From Enterobacter sp. C2 (lineage in GTDB: Bacteria > Pseudomonadota > Gammaproteobacteria > Enterobacterales > Enterobacteriaceae), in contig NZ_CP082269.1 in the NCBI RefSeq assembly GCF_019880405.1, forward strand, positions 2,108,001-2,172,000: a DNA stretch of 64,000 nucleotides. The letters are read 5' to 3'. Shown here piece by piece: positions 1 to 7,827 of the stretch. Each line of letters starts with the position of its first letter. Position 1 is the stretch's first letter. The notes beneath the pieces were generated by a model, which saw nothing but the letters and a program-made list of their open reading frames with translations, was not told the DNA's origin and searched no databases. The translations under genes and the position numbers were made by a program.

Positions 1-521
1 GCAAGCAGGTGCTGGAAGGGATTCTGCTGTCGCCGCTGTTTATCCCGCATTTCACTATAGGTCTGGGCCTGCTGATGCTGGTGTCACAGCTCAACCTCGG
101 GCGCGGCTATCCGCTGGTGATCTTCTGCCACGTCGTGCTGGTGCTGCCGTTTGTGCTGCGCAGCGTGTATGTTTCGCTAAAAAACCTCGAGCAGCGTATT
201 GAGCTGGCGGCGGCAAGCCTTGGCGCATCGCCGCTGCGCGTGGTATTGACCATCACCGTGCCGCTGATTTTGCCGGGCCTGTTCGGCGGCTGGCTGTTTG
301 CCGCCATTCTCTCCTTTAATGAGTTTACCGCATCGCTGTTCATTACCACCCAGGCGACGCAGACCTTACCGGTGGCGATGTACAACTATGTGCGTGAATT
401 TGCCGACCCGACGCTGGCGGCCCTGTCAGTTATTTATATTACCGTTACCGCCACGCTGTTAATTATTGCTAATAAGTTTTTAGGGCTTGGCAAAGTATTA
501 AACGTCGAAACCAGACATTAA
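1..521 (+). CDS. ABC transporter inner-membrane permease, PotC-like (5' partial)
   Basis: The gene enters from the left edge, so its N-terminus is missing; the visible frame ends in TAA at 519-521. About 170 residues remain, with roughly four hydrophobic membrane segments and, near residues 65-90, the cytoplasmic EAA loop that docks on the ATPase (ELAAASLGAS followed by a conserved Pro/Gly pattern). The sequence resembles the second permease of spermidine/putrescine-type importers. The next gene starts only 27 bp downstream on the same strand, so the transporter probably belongs to an operon with the two flavin enzymes that follow. The substrate cannot be read from the permease; an organic amine or a related compound is a guess. 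Confidence 0.85.
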   Translation, partial: KQVLEGILLSPLFIPHFTIGLGLLMLVSQLNLGRGYPLVIFCHVVLVLPFVLRSVYVSLKNLEQRIELAAASLGASPLRVVLTITVPLILPGLFGGWLFAAILSFNEFTASLFITTQATQTLPVAMYNYVREFADPTLAALSVIYITVTATLLIIANKFLGLGKVLNVETRH

Positions 522-548
522 TAAAATATTCATTTCTAGGGATCTATT

Positions 549-1799
549 ATGTCAGTAGAAAAGATCAATACTGTTATTGTTGGCGCCGGGCAGGCCGGTA
601 TTGCCATGAGTGAACATCTGTCGCTGATGGGCGTGCCGCATGTTGTTCTTGAGCGCAGCCGTATCGCTGAACGCTGGCGCTCCGAGCGCTGGGATTCGCT
701 GGTGGCGAATGGACCGGCCTGGCATGACCGGTTCCCTTCGCTTAAATTCGACAATATTTCTCAGGAAGCCTTTCCGCCAAAAGAGCGTATGGCGCAGTAT
801 TTCGAAGACTATGTGAAGATGCTTAAGGCACCCGTACGCACCGGCGTAGAGGTTCATCAAGTGGTGCGTCTGACAGGGCGCAGCGGCTTCAGCGTGGTGA
901 CGTCAGCCGGTGAATTCGAAGCCGACAACGTGGTTGCCGCAACGGGCCCGTTCCAGAAGCCGTCATTCCCGCAGATTGTGCCAGAGAGCGCCGGGGTGCA
1001 GCAGATCCACTCTTCCGTTTATAAAAACCCGCAGCAGTTGCCCGCAGGCGGCGTGATGGTGGTGGGGGCAGGGGCATCCGGTACGCAAATCGCCGAAGAG
1101 CTGCGGAAAGCGGGGCGCGAGGTTTATCTGTCGGTTGGCGAACATTACCGTCCGCCGCGTGCTTATCGCAACCGTGATTACTGCTGGTGGCTCGGCGCGC
1201 TCGGCCTGTGGGATGAAGTTAAAATCAAGCCGAAGAAAGAGCACGTGGCCTTTGCGGTGAGCGGCTATGAAGGGGGCAAAACCGTGGATTTCCGCCGCCT
1301 GGCGCATATGGGCATTACACTTGTCGGTATTACTAAAAGCTGGGATAACGGCGTGCTGCACTTCGCCGAAGGCCTGGCTGAGAATATCGCCGAGGGCGAT
1401 AAAGCTTACTTCGACGTACTACGCGATGCCGATGCCTACATTGAACGCAACGGGCTGGGTCTGCCGCCGGAGCCGCAGGCGTGGGAGCTGTTGCCCGATC
1501 CGGCGTGCCTGCTCACCCCGCTTACTCAACTGGATATTGCCGCTGCGGGCATAACGACCATTATCTGGGCGACCGGTTTTAAATTTGATTTCAGCTGGCT
1601 GCAGGTTGATGCATTCGACGAGAAAGGGCTGCCGTTTCATAAACGCGGTATTTCTGCCGAGCGGGGCATCTATTTCATCGGCCTGCCGAACCTGGTCAAT
1701 CGCGCCTCATCGTTTATTTACGGCGTATGGCACGACGCTAAATACATTGCCGATCACATTGCGTTGCAGAACGCCTATACCGATTACGTTAAATCGTAA
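549..1799 (+). CDS. Flavin-containing monooxygenase-like NAD(P)/FAD oxidoreductase
   Basis: A 416-residue protein with an N-terminal FAD-binding Rossmann motif (VGAGQAGIAMSEHL near residues 11-24) and a second dinucleotide motif (VGAGASGTQIAEEL near residue 175), as in the CzcO/FMO group that oxygenates amines, sulfides or ketones using NADPH. An ATATG-like motif (WATGF) is seen near residue 340. The ATG at 549 is preceded by AGGGAT at a suitable distance. It sits between an ABC permease gene and an FMN-dependent hydroxy-acid oxidase gene, all on the same strand with gaps of 27 and 35 bp, which suggests one catabolic operon. A specific substrate is not apparent. Confidence 0.85.
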   Translation: MSVEKINTVIVGAGQAGIAMSEHLSLMGVPHVVLERSRIAERWRSERWDSLVANGPAWHDRFPSLKFDNISQEAFPPKERMAQYFEDYVKMLKAPVRTGVEVHQVVRLTGRSGFSVVTSAGEFEADNVVAATGPFQKPSFPQIVPESAGVQQIHSSVYKNPQQLPAGGVMVVGAGASGTQIAEELRKAGREVYLSVGEHYRPPRAYRNRDYCWWLGALGLWDEVKIKPKKEHVAFAVSGYEGGKTVDFRRLAHMGITLVGITKSWDNGVLHFAEGLAENIAEGDKAYFDVLRDADAYIERNGLGLPPEPQAWELLPDPACLLTPLTQLDIAAAGITTIIWATGFKFDFSWLQVDAFDEKGLPFHKRGISAERGIYFIGLPNLVNRASSFIYGVWHDAKYIADHIALQNAYTDYVKS

Positions 1800-1834
1800 T
1801 CACTGATATTTAGCTTTTTTATGAGATAACGGCT

Positions 1835-3001
1835 ATGACCATAACCTGCATCGAAGAGTTACGGCAGCTGGCGCGTAAGCGGGTGCCAAAAATGTTTTAC
1901 GACTATGTGGATGCAGGTTCGTGGACCGAATATAGCTATCGCGCCAACGAAGCTGATTTACGACGTCTTGAATTTCGCCAGCGCGTGGCGGTCGATATTA
2001 CTGAACGCAGCACCGTCAGCGAGATGCTCGGTCAGGCCGTGGCGATGCCGGTGGCGATTGCGCCCACTGGCTTAACCGGCATGATCCATCCTGATGGTGA
2101 AATTCTTGCGGCGCGCGCGGCTAAAAAATTTGGCGTTCCTTTTACACTCTCCACGATGAGTATTTGTTCTATTGAAGCGGTGGCACAGGCAACGGACTAC
2201 CATCCATTCTGGTTCCAGCTTTACGTCATGCGCGATCGCCAGTTCGTCGCGAACCTTATTGACCGCGCAAAAGCGGCAAATTGCGGCGCGCTGGTCGTCA
2301 CCATGGATTTACAGGTGTTTGGTCAGCGCCATAAAGACATTAAAAATGGCCTGTCGACGCCGCCGAAAATGACGTTGCGCAACCTACTTAATATTGCCGG
2401 CAAACCGCGCTGGTGTCGCAGTATGCTCGCCACGCGTAACCGTAACTTCGGCAATATCATTGGCCACGCCAGCGGCGTTGATAATATCGACGCGATGGTG
2501 GAGTGGACGGCCCGGCAGTTCGACCCGCGGCTCTCCTGGCAGGATATTGAGTGGATAAAGCAGCGCTGGGACGGCAAGCTTGTGGTAAAAGGCATTATGG
2601 ACGCCGAGGATGCACGTCTGGCGGTGGAGGCGGGCGCGGATGCGCTGATCGTCTCCAATCACGGCGGGCGTCAGCTGGATGGCGTGTCGTCATCGATTAC
2701 AGTATTGCCGGAGATCGTCGCCGCGGTAGGCGATCGCATCGAAGTGCATTTTGACGGCGGGATACGTTCCGGGCAGGATGTACTCAAGGCGATTGCGCTG
2801 GGTGCAAAAGGAGCCTATATCGGACGCAGCATGCTGTATGGATTAGGGGCGCTGGGCGAGGAGGGCGTCACAATGGCGCTCAACATCATTCGTAATGAGT
2901 TCGATTTGTCGATGGCGTTCTGTGGCAAGACGCGTGTAGCATCGATAGACGCCGGGATCCTGAGGCAGAGCGTATTATGTTATTGTGAATGCTCCAAATA
3001 G
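1835..3001 (+). CDS. FMN-dependent alpha-hydroxy-acid oxidase/dehydrogenase (LldD family)
   Basis: A 388-residue protein of the FMN-dependent 2-hydroxy-acid dehydrogenase family (lactate, mandelate and glycolate oxidases), which oxidises an alpha-hydroxy acid to the keto acid. The N-terminus has the usual YDYVDAGSW-type start, the FMN/substrate loop SNHGGRQLDG lies near residues 274-283 with the catalytic His, and a phosphate-binding DGGIRSG follows near residue 307. Length is normal for the family. It follows the monooxygenase by 35 bp and is probably its operon partner. The C-terminal end is Cys-rich (CYCEC) and less conserved-looking. It is not necessarily L-lactate specific; the usual lldP and lldR neighbours are absent. 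Confidence 0.88.
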   Translation: MTITCIEELRQLARKRVPKMFYDYVDAGSWTEYSYRANEADLRRLEFRQRVAVDITERSTVSEMLGQAVAMPVAIAPTGLTGMIHPDGEILAARAAKKFGVPFTLSTMSICSIEAVAQATDYHPFWFQLYVMRDRQFVANLIDRAKAANCGALVVTMDLQVFGQRHKDIKNGLSTPPKMTLRNLLNIAGKPRWCRSMLATRNRNFGNIIGHASGVDNIDAMVEWTARQFDPRLSWQDIEWIKQRWDGKLVVKGIMDAEDARLAVEAGADALIVSNHGGRQLDGVSSSITVLPEIVAAVGDRIEVHFDGGIRSGQDVLKAIALGAKGAYIGRSMLYGLGALGEEGVTMALNIIRNEFDLSMAFCGKTRVASIDAGILRQSVLCYCECSK

Positions 3002-3007
3002 AAGTGA

Positions 3008-3535
3008 GTGTCGAATATGCGAAAGTTGACCGTTGTTGATTATAATGAGAATTGGCCCGCGTTATTCGAGAACGAACGCTCCCTGTTGCAGCTGACGCTT
3101 GGTAACGTGCTCTCCCAGATTCACCACATTGGTAGTACTTCGGTGCCAGCGTTAGCTGCTAAACCAGTTATAGATATATTAATCGAAGTTATTAGCCTGG
3201 ATGAACTGGAAAGCCTGAATACTGCGATGGAGCATGCCGGATATACCGTGCGTGGTGAAAATGGTATTTCAAATCGTAGGTATTTCACCAAAGGTGGACA
3301 TCAACGTAGTCATCATATTCATGCTTTTGCCATCGGCGATGATCAAATCATAAAACATCTGGCATTTCGTGATTATCTGATAAAAAACAAGGAGGTAGCA
3401 GCGCAGTACGCATCAATGAAAAAAACGGCGATGTTGTTATGTGAAAATGATGCTCATCGATATAGCACGTTTAAAGAAGATTTCATTCAACAGCATCTCC
3501 GTATAGCCCTTATTGATGATGCGCACGGCTCATAG
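3008..3535 (+). CDS. GrpB family protein (UPF0157)
   Basis: A 175-residue protein of the GrpB/UPF0157 family, a nucleotidyltransferase-fold group of mostly unknown function. The hallmark IHHIGSTSVP segment near residue 40 and the following AAKPVIDILIEV are present. It starts six bases after the stop of the hydroxy-acid oxidase gene with GTG (3008) or, three codons later, ATG (3017); neither has a strong ribosome-binding site, so the exact start is open. It has no obvious functional link with the upstream catabolic genes and may simply be co-transcribed. Confidence 0.85.
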   Translation: MSNMRKLTVVDYNENWPALFENERSLLQLTLGNVLSQIHHIGSTSVPALAAKPVIDILIEVISLDELESLNTAMEHAGYTVRGENGISNRRYFTKGGHQRSHHIHAFAIGDDQIIKHLAFRDYLIKNKEVAAQYASMKKTAMLLCENDAHRYSTFKEDFIQQHLRIALIDDAHGS

Positions 3536-3582
3536 CAAGAGTGAAGCTTGCACATTCCATTACAGTTACCTGTCTCTGCTGT

Positions 3583-3888
3583 TCAGATATACCAGCCCTG
3601 GCACAAGTCAAACATCTTCTGGCAGATGCGTTTAGCGCGCGCAAGGGATCTTTCTAACAGGATTGCATAGCGGGGGCGTTCAACGGGCTCTGGGATAATA
3701 ATGCCTTTTGCTTGTAGTGCCTGCCACGCAGAGAGTCGCACAACATAGACGAAGTCATGCTGTGCAAGATGTTTCAGCGCCAATACGCTGCGTTCATCCT
3801 CACAATGGGATAAACTTGCGATCAGTCGCAAGCGTTTATTAAAATCGGTTTTATCTTTCACTAAAATGTCTAATTCGGCATCCGTCAT
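3583..3888 (-). CDS. Small HEAT-repeat-like protein, function unknown
   Basis: A 101-residue, mostly alpha-helical protein. The middle (residues about 25-65) reads like one or two HEAT-type helical repeats: RLIASLSHCEDERSVLAL, then HLAQHDFVYVVRLSAWQALQAKG. The C-terminus is basic. ATG at 3888 has an AGGA ribosome-binding site seven bases upstream. It is transcribed towards GrpB on the opposite strand. I do not recognise a characterised homologue; a scaffold or protein-binding role is only a suggestion from the fold. Confidence 0.7.
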   Translation of the reverse strand: MTDAELDILVKDKTDFNKRLRLIASLSHCEDERSVLALKHLAQHDFVYVVRLSAWQALQAKGIIIPEPVERPRYAILLERSLARAKRICQKMFDLCQGWYI

Positions 3889-4192
3889 CTCATTGTCCTA
3901 TCATGAGCACACCTCACTCATCCGATATACATACTCATATACGGTGCCCGTGAGGATAGAGGTGCTTCTTCTTTCAGAGAATCACATGTCCAGTGATTTT
4001 ATAGCGTGAAAAACTAACATTTCCAAGCCCTTAATTCAGGGGGTAGCCTGACATCAGTCAAGTTGTTACAGTCCTCTTATTAATCCAGTCGCACCAACGT
4101 CATTCGCTTTTATTGAGTCCGGAAGGCACTTTGATTAAAAAATTTCCCTACCATGCCTGGTGCGTGTTTCAAACTGGTAAAAAATTTTCACA
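3889..4192. other. Intergenic region, 304 bp, between divergent genes
   Basis: AT-rich spacer between the minus-strand HEAT-like gene and the plus-strand CarG/CpmJ-like gene. It must hold promoters for both, but I see no convincing -35/-10 pair, operator or RNA gene. Confidence 0.5.
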
Positions 4193-4726
4193 ATGAATAA
4201 AATCTTGCTTCTTATTACGATGCTTTTGGTTAGCAATTCTGTTCTTAGCCAGAACGATACCAGGATTCATCTCAAAATAGGTGTTAACAATATCGATCTG
4301 AACAACGATGGTATCGCTGACACACTCTTTATGGCCACTTATGACAATAATACGTCCCATCCCAGTGAAACACTTACCGTTTTTGTGAAAACGGGTGAAA
4401 ATTGGTTCATCGTACCGGTTCCAGATGATGATGGTTTCACCCTTGCTGATTTCAGATTGTCAGGATCAGCTCTCAAGGTAAACGGTGTCGAACTGCACCG
4501 GTTTAAAGGGATCGCTTATCTTATTAGAGCGGTGAAATACGCTGCTGATGGCGATATCACTGATGGGTCAAAAGTGACATTTTCTCGTTACAAACTGGCT
4601 GAAAACAATGATGATCCCGGGACGTCGGTATTTTATTGGGAAGCAGCAGGCAGTTATCTCACTGAACAGATATTTAACAGTGTCGACGATGCCTTCCAGA
4701 CGTTGGCTATGGAGAAGTTTCGTTGA
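4193..4726 (+). CDS. Secreted protein resembling CarG/CpmJ carbapenem-tolerance proteins
   Basis: A 177-residue protein with a cleavable signal peptide (hydrophobic residues 4-17, likely cut after SVLS). The mature part begins with a short acidic repeat, DLNNDGIADTLF, followed by a His-Pro-Ser segment, a pattern I associate with the periplasmic CarG/CpmJ group encoded beside carbapenem biosynthesis genes in Erwinia/Serratia and Photorhabdus. No carbapenem biosynthesis genes are in this window, so the role here is unknown. The gene overlaps the next one by four bases if that one starts at TTG 4723, so they are a pair. Base composition is more AT-rich than the core genes around it, consistent with an acquired islet. 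The family call rests on memory of motifs. Confidence 0.6.
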   Translation: MNKILLLITMLLVSNSVLSQNDTRIHLKIGVNNIDLNNDGIADTLFMATYDNNTSHPSETLTVFVKTGENWFIVPVPDDDGFTLADFRLSGSALKVNGVELHRFKGIAYLIRAVKYAADGDITDGSKVTFSRYKLAENNDDPGTSVFYWEAAGSYLTEQIFNSVDDAFQTLAMEKFR

Positions 4727-5268
4727 TACGCATGATATGGCTTTTGTTAATATTCATAGCGCCATGCTGCATGGCAAATCCGGAAAAGCTGTATCGCAGA
4801 CTTATTGAACAATCACTAAATCAACAGCCTCTATGTCTGGGTGAGGATCACTGGCCGGTATCTATAAAGCTCGGCAGTGACCGATGGATAAATGCAAAAA
4901 TGGAGGCCCTTGTTGATGCGGGATTAATAACATCCCAGGTGAGGGCGGGGAAAAAGAGTTGGAACTTAACCCAGTATGGTCATACATCACTCAGTAAAAA
5001 GCATGATCTCTGCTACGGAACAATGCGGGTAAGAAAAATACTCAAAACCCAGCAGGATAGGAGTGGTATTACTCTTGTTACGTTTACCTATTATATTCAT
5101 GGTCTGCCCGACTGGGCAAAAAATCAATCCGTACGCTTTGCTAATACCGATCTTGACAATCTTGTGACTGGGATTGACTCAGTGCGTTACCAGGCTAATT
5201 TTTCACAGGATAATCGAGGTGAAAAGTATTTGCTTAATGAACCAGAACAAATAGATTTGCTCTATTAG
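4723..5268 (+). CDS. Secreted protein paired with the CarG/CpmJ-like gene (CpmK-like?)
   Basis: A 181-residue protein (178 if the ATG at 4732 is used instead of the overlapping TTG at 4723) with an N-terminal hydrophobic signal segment ending CCMA, which could be a signal peptidase I site or a weak lipobox. The mature region has no motif I can name beyond paired Cys residues near residues 38 and 97. It is translationally coupled to the CarG/CpmJ-like gene, and carbapenem-associated clusters also carry two adjacent secreted proteins, so a joint function is likely. The CpmK-like label is tentative. Confidence 0.55.
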   Translation: MIRMIWLLLIFIAPCCMANPEKLYRRLIEQSLNQQPLCLGEDHWPVSIKLGSDRWINAKMEALVDAGLITSQVRAGKKSWNLTQYGHTSLSKKHDLCYGTMRVRKILKTQQDRSGITLVTFTYYIHGLPDWAKNQSVRFANTDLDNLVTGIDSVRYQANFSQDNRGEKYLLNEPEQIDLLY

Positions 5269-5361
5269 AGATGTGATAAATTACCTGTCGTGTAAGGTTA
5301 TCGTTGTATTTTTCTTGCAGTAAAGATAACAAGTTAATCGAAAAAAATTTAAGAGGAGCCA

Positions 5362-6081
5362 ATGAAAATGACAATTTCTTTAGGGGTACTGGCAGGTATG
5401 GGGCCTCGTTCAACCGCTCCGTTCATTGATATGCTTGTGACAGACTGTCAGGTCATTTATGGCGCGAAGTACGATATGGATTTTCCTAAAATGCATATTA
5501 TCTCGCTACCAACTCCCTTTTGGCCCGGCAAGGAAATTGATGATAGCGCATTGATCGCTGCTCTGAAGCAGGGGGTTGAAGAACTTGTCAGGGCAGGGGT
5601 GAGTCTCATCGCCATCCCATGTAATCTTGCACACTGCTACTTTACCGAAATGGAAAAGGTAAGCGCCGGAACTCCAATTCTGCATATCGCAGACAGTGCA
5701 CTTGAAGCCCTGCCGGCAACGGTAACCAAAATAGCTATTCTTGCTACAGAACCCACTCTAAAAGCGGGTTTTTATCAGGCACGAATGAAGGCGTCTGGCA
5801 AAGACATCATTGATTCGTCAGAGCTGCGTAAAATGACTACTATGCTTATTGGGTTAGTTAAAATGAAAGGCTTTCATGACCCCAATGTACAGTCAATGTG
5901 GAAAGATTTAATGGCGCTAATTGAAAGAGATAAAGCGGAGGCAGTTCTTATTGCATGTACCGATCTGAGCCCGCTGATCTCGGAGGAACCCCGTAGCTTT
6001 GTTATCGTTGATACGGCAGCAAGCCTTTCCAGAGCGACCATTGAAAACTTCTTAAGGCTCGTCAACGGCAGTGAAAAGTGA
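5362..6081 (+). CDS. Aspartate/glutamate racemase family protein
   Basis: A 239-residue cofactor-independent amino-acid racemase of the Asp/Glu/hydantoin racemase superfamily, similar to YgeA. The N-terminal GVLAGMGPRST loop and the two catalytic Cys contexts are visible: PCNLAH near residue 85 and IACTDLS near residue 198. Such enzymes interconvert L and D forms of acidic or other amino acids. ATG at 5362 has a strong AAGAGGAG ribosome-binding site. It stands alone, 93 bp after the secreted pair, probably under its own promoter. Confidence 0.85.
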   Translation: MKMTISLGVLAGMGPRSTAPFIDMLVTDCQVIYGAKYDMDFPKMHIISLPTPFWPGKEIDDSALIAALKQGVEELVRAGVSLIAIPCNLAHCYFTEMEKVSAGTPILHIADSALEALPATVTKIAILATEPTLKAGFYQARMKASGKDIIDSSELRKMTTMLIGLVKMKGFHDPNVQSMWKDLMALIERDKAEAVLIACTDLSPLISEEPRSFVIVDTAASLSRATIENFLRLVNGSEK

Positions 6082-6107
6082 CAACAGTAATATCCGGCAA
6101 TCTAATA

Positions 6108-6230
6108 TCAGTGGCTCAGACGTGGCGTGATGTCGCGGTCAGGCCACAGATTGCGATTGATCACATCCAGAATGATTTTGAGTCGGTTAACTTCATCCAA
6201 AGTGAAAAACTCCGCTGCATGAGCCGTCAT
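6108..6230 (-). CDS. Possible 40-residue small protein, unknown
   Basis: A short reading frame with ATG at 6230 and TGA at 6108, preceded by a good AAGGAT ribosome-binding site (6236-6241). The product begins MTAHAAEFFTLDEV and contains an amphipathic segment with a WPDRDI turn. It could be a real small protein or the 3' remnant of a lost larger gene. A plus-strand frame at 6078-6350 covers the same DNA and looks less protein-like. The remaining part of this 433-bp stretch (6082-6514) holds nothing else I can support. Confidence 0.3.
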   Translation of the reverse strand: MTAHAAEFFTLDEVNRLKIILDVINRNLWPDRDITPRLSH

Positions 6231-6514
6231 CAGGATCCTTCGATGGTGAATCTACGTGACGGACATCTTAACTTAGCCCAGGGCGGACATTACAAATTTA
6301 CCACTACAACCTTGGTGCGCATAATGTATATTATGTTAAATGCGGTGTGAGGTGCTGTCTGCCATCTTACCTATAGCGACTTATACATAAGAACCAGCAC
6401 TCTTCCCCTTCTCTTCGGTAACACAACACGACTATACAGAACACCGTTCAGTCTGGACGCTATGTAGTGGGACTGTTACAGTCATTCTCCCCTAACTAAG
6501 CGAAGGGTATACAG

Positions 6515-7114
6515 ATGTTTAAAACATTATCCCGTCGCTGGCAATATTGTAACGATGTGGCGGCCAGCATTAGCAAGGCCAGTAGTACACAGTTGCAACA
6601 GCTGAAAACACAGTTGGCCGAACAGATGGGTAAGCCAGTGGGGCTACATACTATGGGCATTCCAGCGGCGATCAGCACTCTCGGTGTGGTAGTCAGTTTT
6701 GCTATTCCGCAGCTATGGTTGGGTCACGGCATACTCGCCGCACTAAACCAGCCTGAGGAAAGAGTGTTTGGGTGGGTAGTAGCGATCGCTCTGCTGTTTG
6801 CTGGCATTAACGGCTTAACGATGTTTATGATTGGCAAAGGCAGCATGCGTGCCCTTCGGGTACATCTTACGCTGGCGCTGTTGAGCCTGCTATTGACAAC
6901 ATTTTACCTACTTTTTGCGCTAGCTGGCACGCTGAGCGGTGCCAATTGGCCAGGCGTTAACCTGGCAGCAGCGATGGTGAGTGTCGTCATGCTACTGCTC
7001 AGCGGTAGCTCTATCCGTTCAACTGCCTTCTATCAGATGTTGATCTTTACCCTACATAACCGCGCCTGGCGACAGCTAATCAGCCAGACACGTAATAGTC
7101 ACACTTCGCGCTAA
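6515..7114 (+). CDS. Inner-membrane protein of unknown function
   Basis: A 199-residue protein with a soluble, helical N-terminus (residues 1-45) and four hydrophobic segments at about 46-68, 80-105, 112-137 and 145-165, ending in a short basic tail. The ATG at 6515 follows GAAGGG at proper spacing. No conserved motif or family is recognised. It precedes the Nudix gene by 29 bp on the same strand, so the two may be co-transcribed. Confidence 0.65.
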   Translation: MFKTLSRRWQYCNDVAASISKASSTQLQQLKTQLAEQMGKPVGLHTMGIPAAISTLGVVVSFAIPQLWLGHGILAALNQPEERVFGWVVAIALLFAGINGLTMFMIGKGSMRALRVHLTLALLSLLLTTFYLLFALAGTLSGANWPGVNLAAAMVSVVMLLLSGSSIRSTAFYQMLIFTLHNRAWRQLISQTRNSHTSR

Positions 7115-7143
7115 ATCATAACGACAAACCAGAGGAAAGCTCG

Positions 7144-7767
7144 ATGCCTGACGATTTAAAGGTTGTTGATATCACCGATCTTGCCAAAAAACTCAATGCC
7201 ATCGCCCAGACCGGCCTCACTTATGCAAAAGATGTCTTCGATCGCGAGCGCTATGAAACTCTTCAACAGCTGGCCGTTGAGTTGATCGGTTCCCGCTTTG
7301 ACATTGACGCTCAGAACTGGAATCACGTTTCTGAAGTTGGTTACGCAACGCCGAAAACGGACGTTCGCGCATTTATCCTCCGCGAAGGGAAAATTCTAAT
7401 GGTTCGCGAAGCTGACGATGGATTGTGGAGTTTACCCGGCGGTTGGGCGGACGTTGGCGATACGCCGTCTGTGGCCGTGAGCCGGGAAGTTAAAGAAGAA
7501 ACCGGGCTCAGCGTAAAAGTGACAAAACTACTGGGCGTATGGGATCGCAATCTTCATGGCCATCCACCCTACCCCTGGCATGTTTACAAGCTTATCTTCC
7601 TGTGCGAAGAAATCGGTGGAAGTCTGGCCTTAAGCCACGAATCTACCGACATTGGCTTTTTTGATATTAACGCGCTGCCGGAGCTGTCGCTAACAAGGAT
7701 CGTTCCTGAACAGATAGAAGTGAGCATGGAAATCGCCACGTCCGAGCGTCCCACCTGGTTCGACTAA
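7144..7767 (+). CDS. NUDIX hydrolase
   Basis: A 207-residue Nudix enzyme with an N-terminal helical extension (residues 1-65) typical of the NUDIX_N group, followed by the Nudix fold. The Nudix box lies around residues 99-121 with the metal-binding core REVKEETGL; the first conserved Glu of the box is Asp here (GWADVGD), as in related proteins. These enzymes hydrolyse nucleoside diphosphate-linked compounds such as ADP-ribose or NADH, but the substrate cannot be predicted. Ribosome-binding site AGAGGAAA precedes ATG 7144. Confidence 0.85.
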   Translation: MPDDLKVVDITDLAKKLNAIAQTGLTYAKDVFDRERYETLQQLAVELIGSRFDIDAQNWNHVSEVGYATPKTDVRAFILREGKILMVREADDGLWSLPGGWADVGDTPSVAVSREVKEETGLSVKVTKLLGVWDRNLHGHPPYPWHVYKLIFLCEEIGGSLALSHESTDIGFFDINALPELSLTRIVPEQIEVSMEIATSERPTWFD

Positions 7768-7787
7768 GTGTATGCTCGGGCATTGGC

Positions 7788-7820
7788 TGTAGGTCGGGCA
7801 AGCGAAACGCCGCCCGACAT
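7788..7820. repeat. REP-like palindromic element
   Basis: An imperfect palindrome beginning TGTAGGTCGGGCAAGCG and closing with CGCCCGACA, in the form of enterobacterial repetitive extragenic palindromes. It lies between the convergent Nudix and DUF1275 genes, the usual position, where it can stabilise 3' ends. Confidence 0.6.
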
Positions 7821-7827
7821 TTACCTA

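Noticed and set aside
6078-6350. Plus-strand frame of 90 codons starting GTG over the racemase stop
   Set aside because: Coupled-looking GTGA start, but the product has no family features and the opposite strand has a better RBS-supported small frame; not called.
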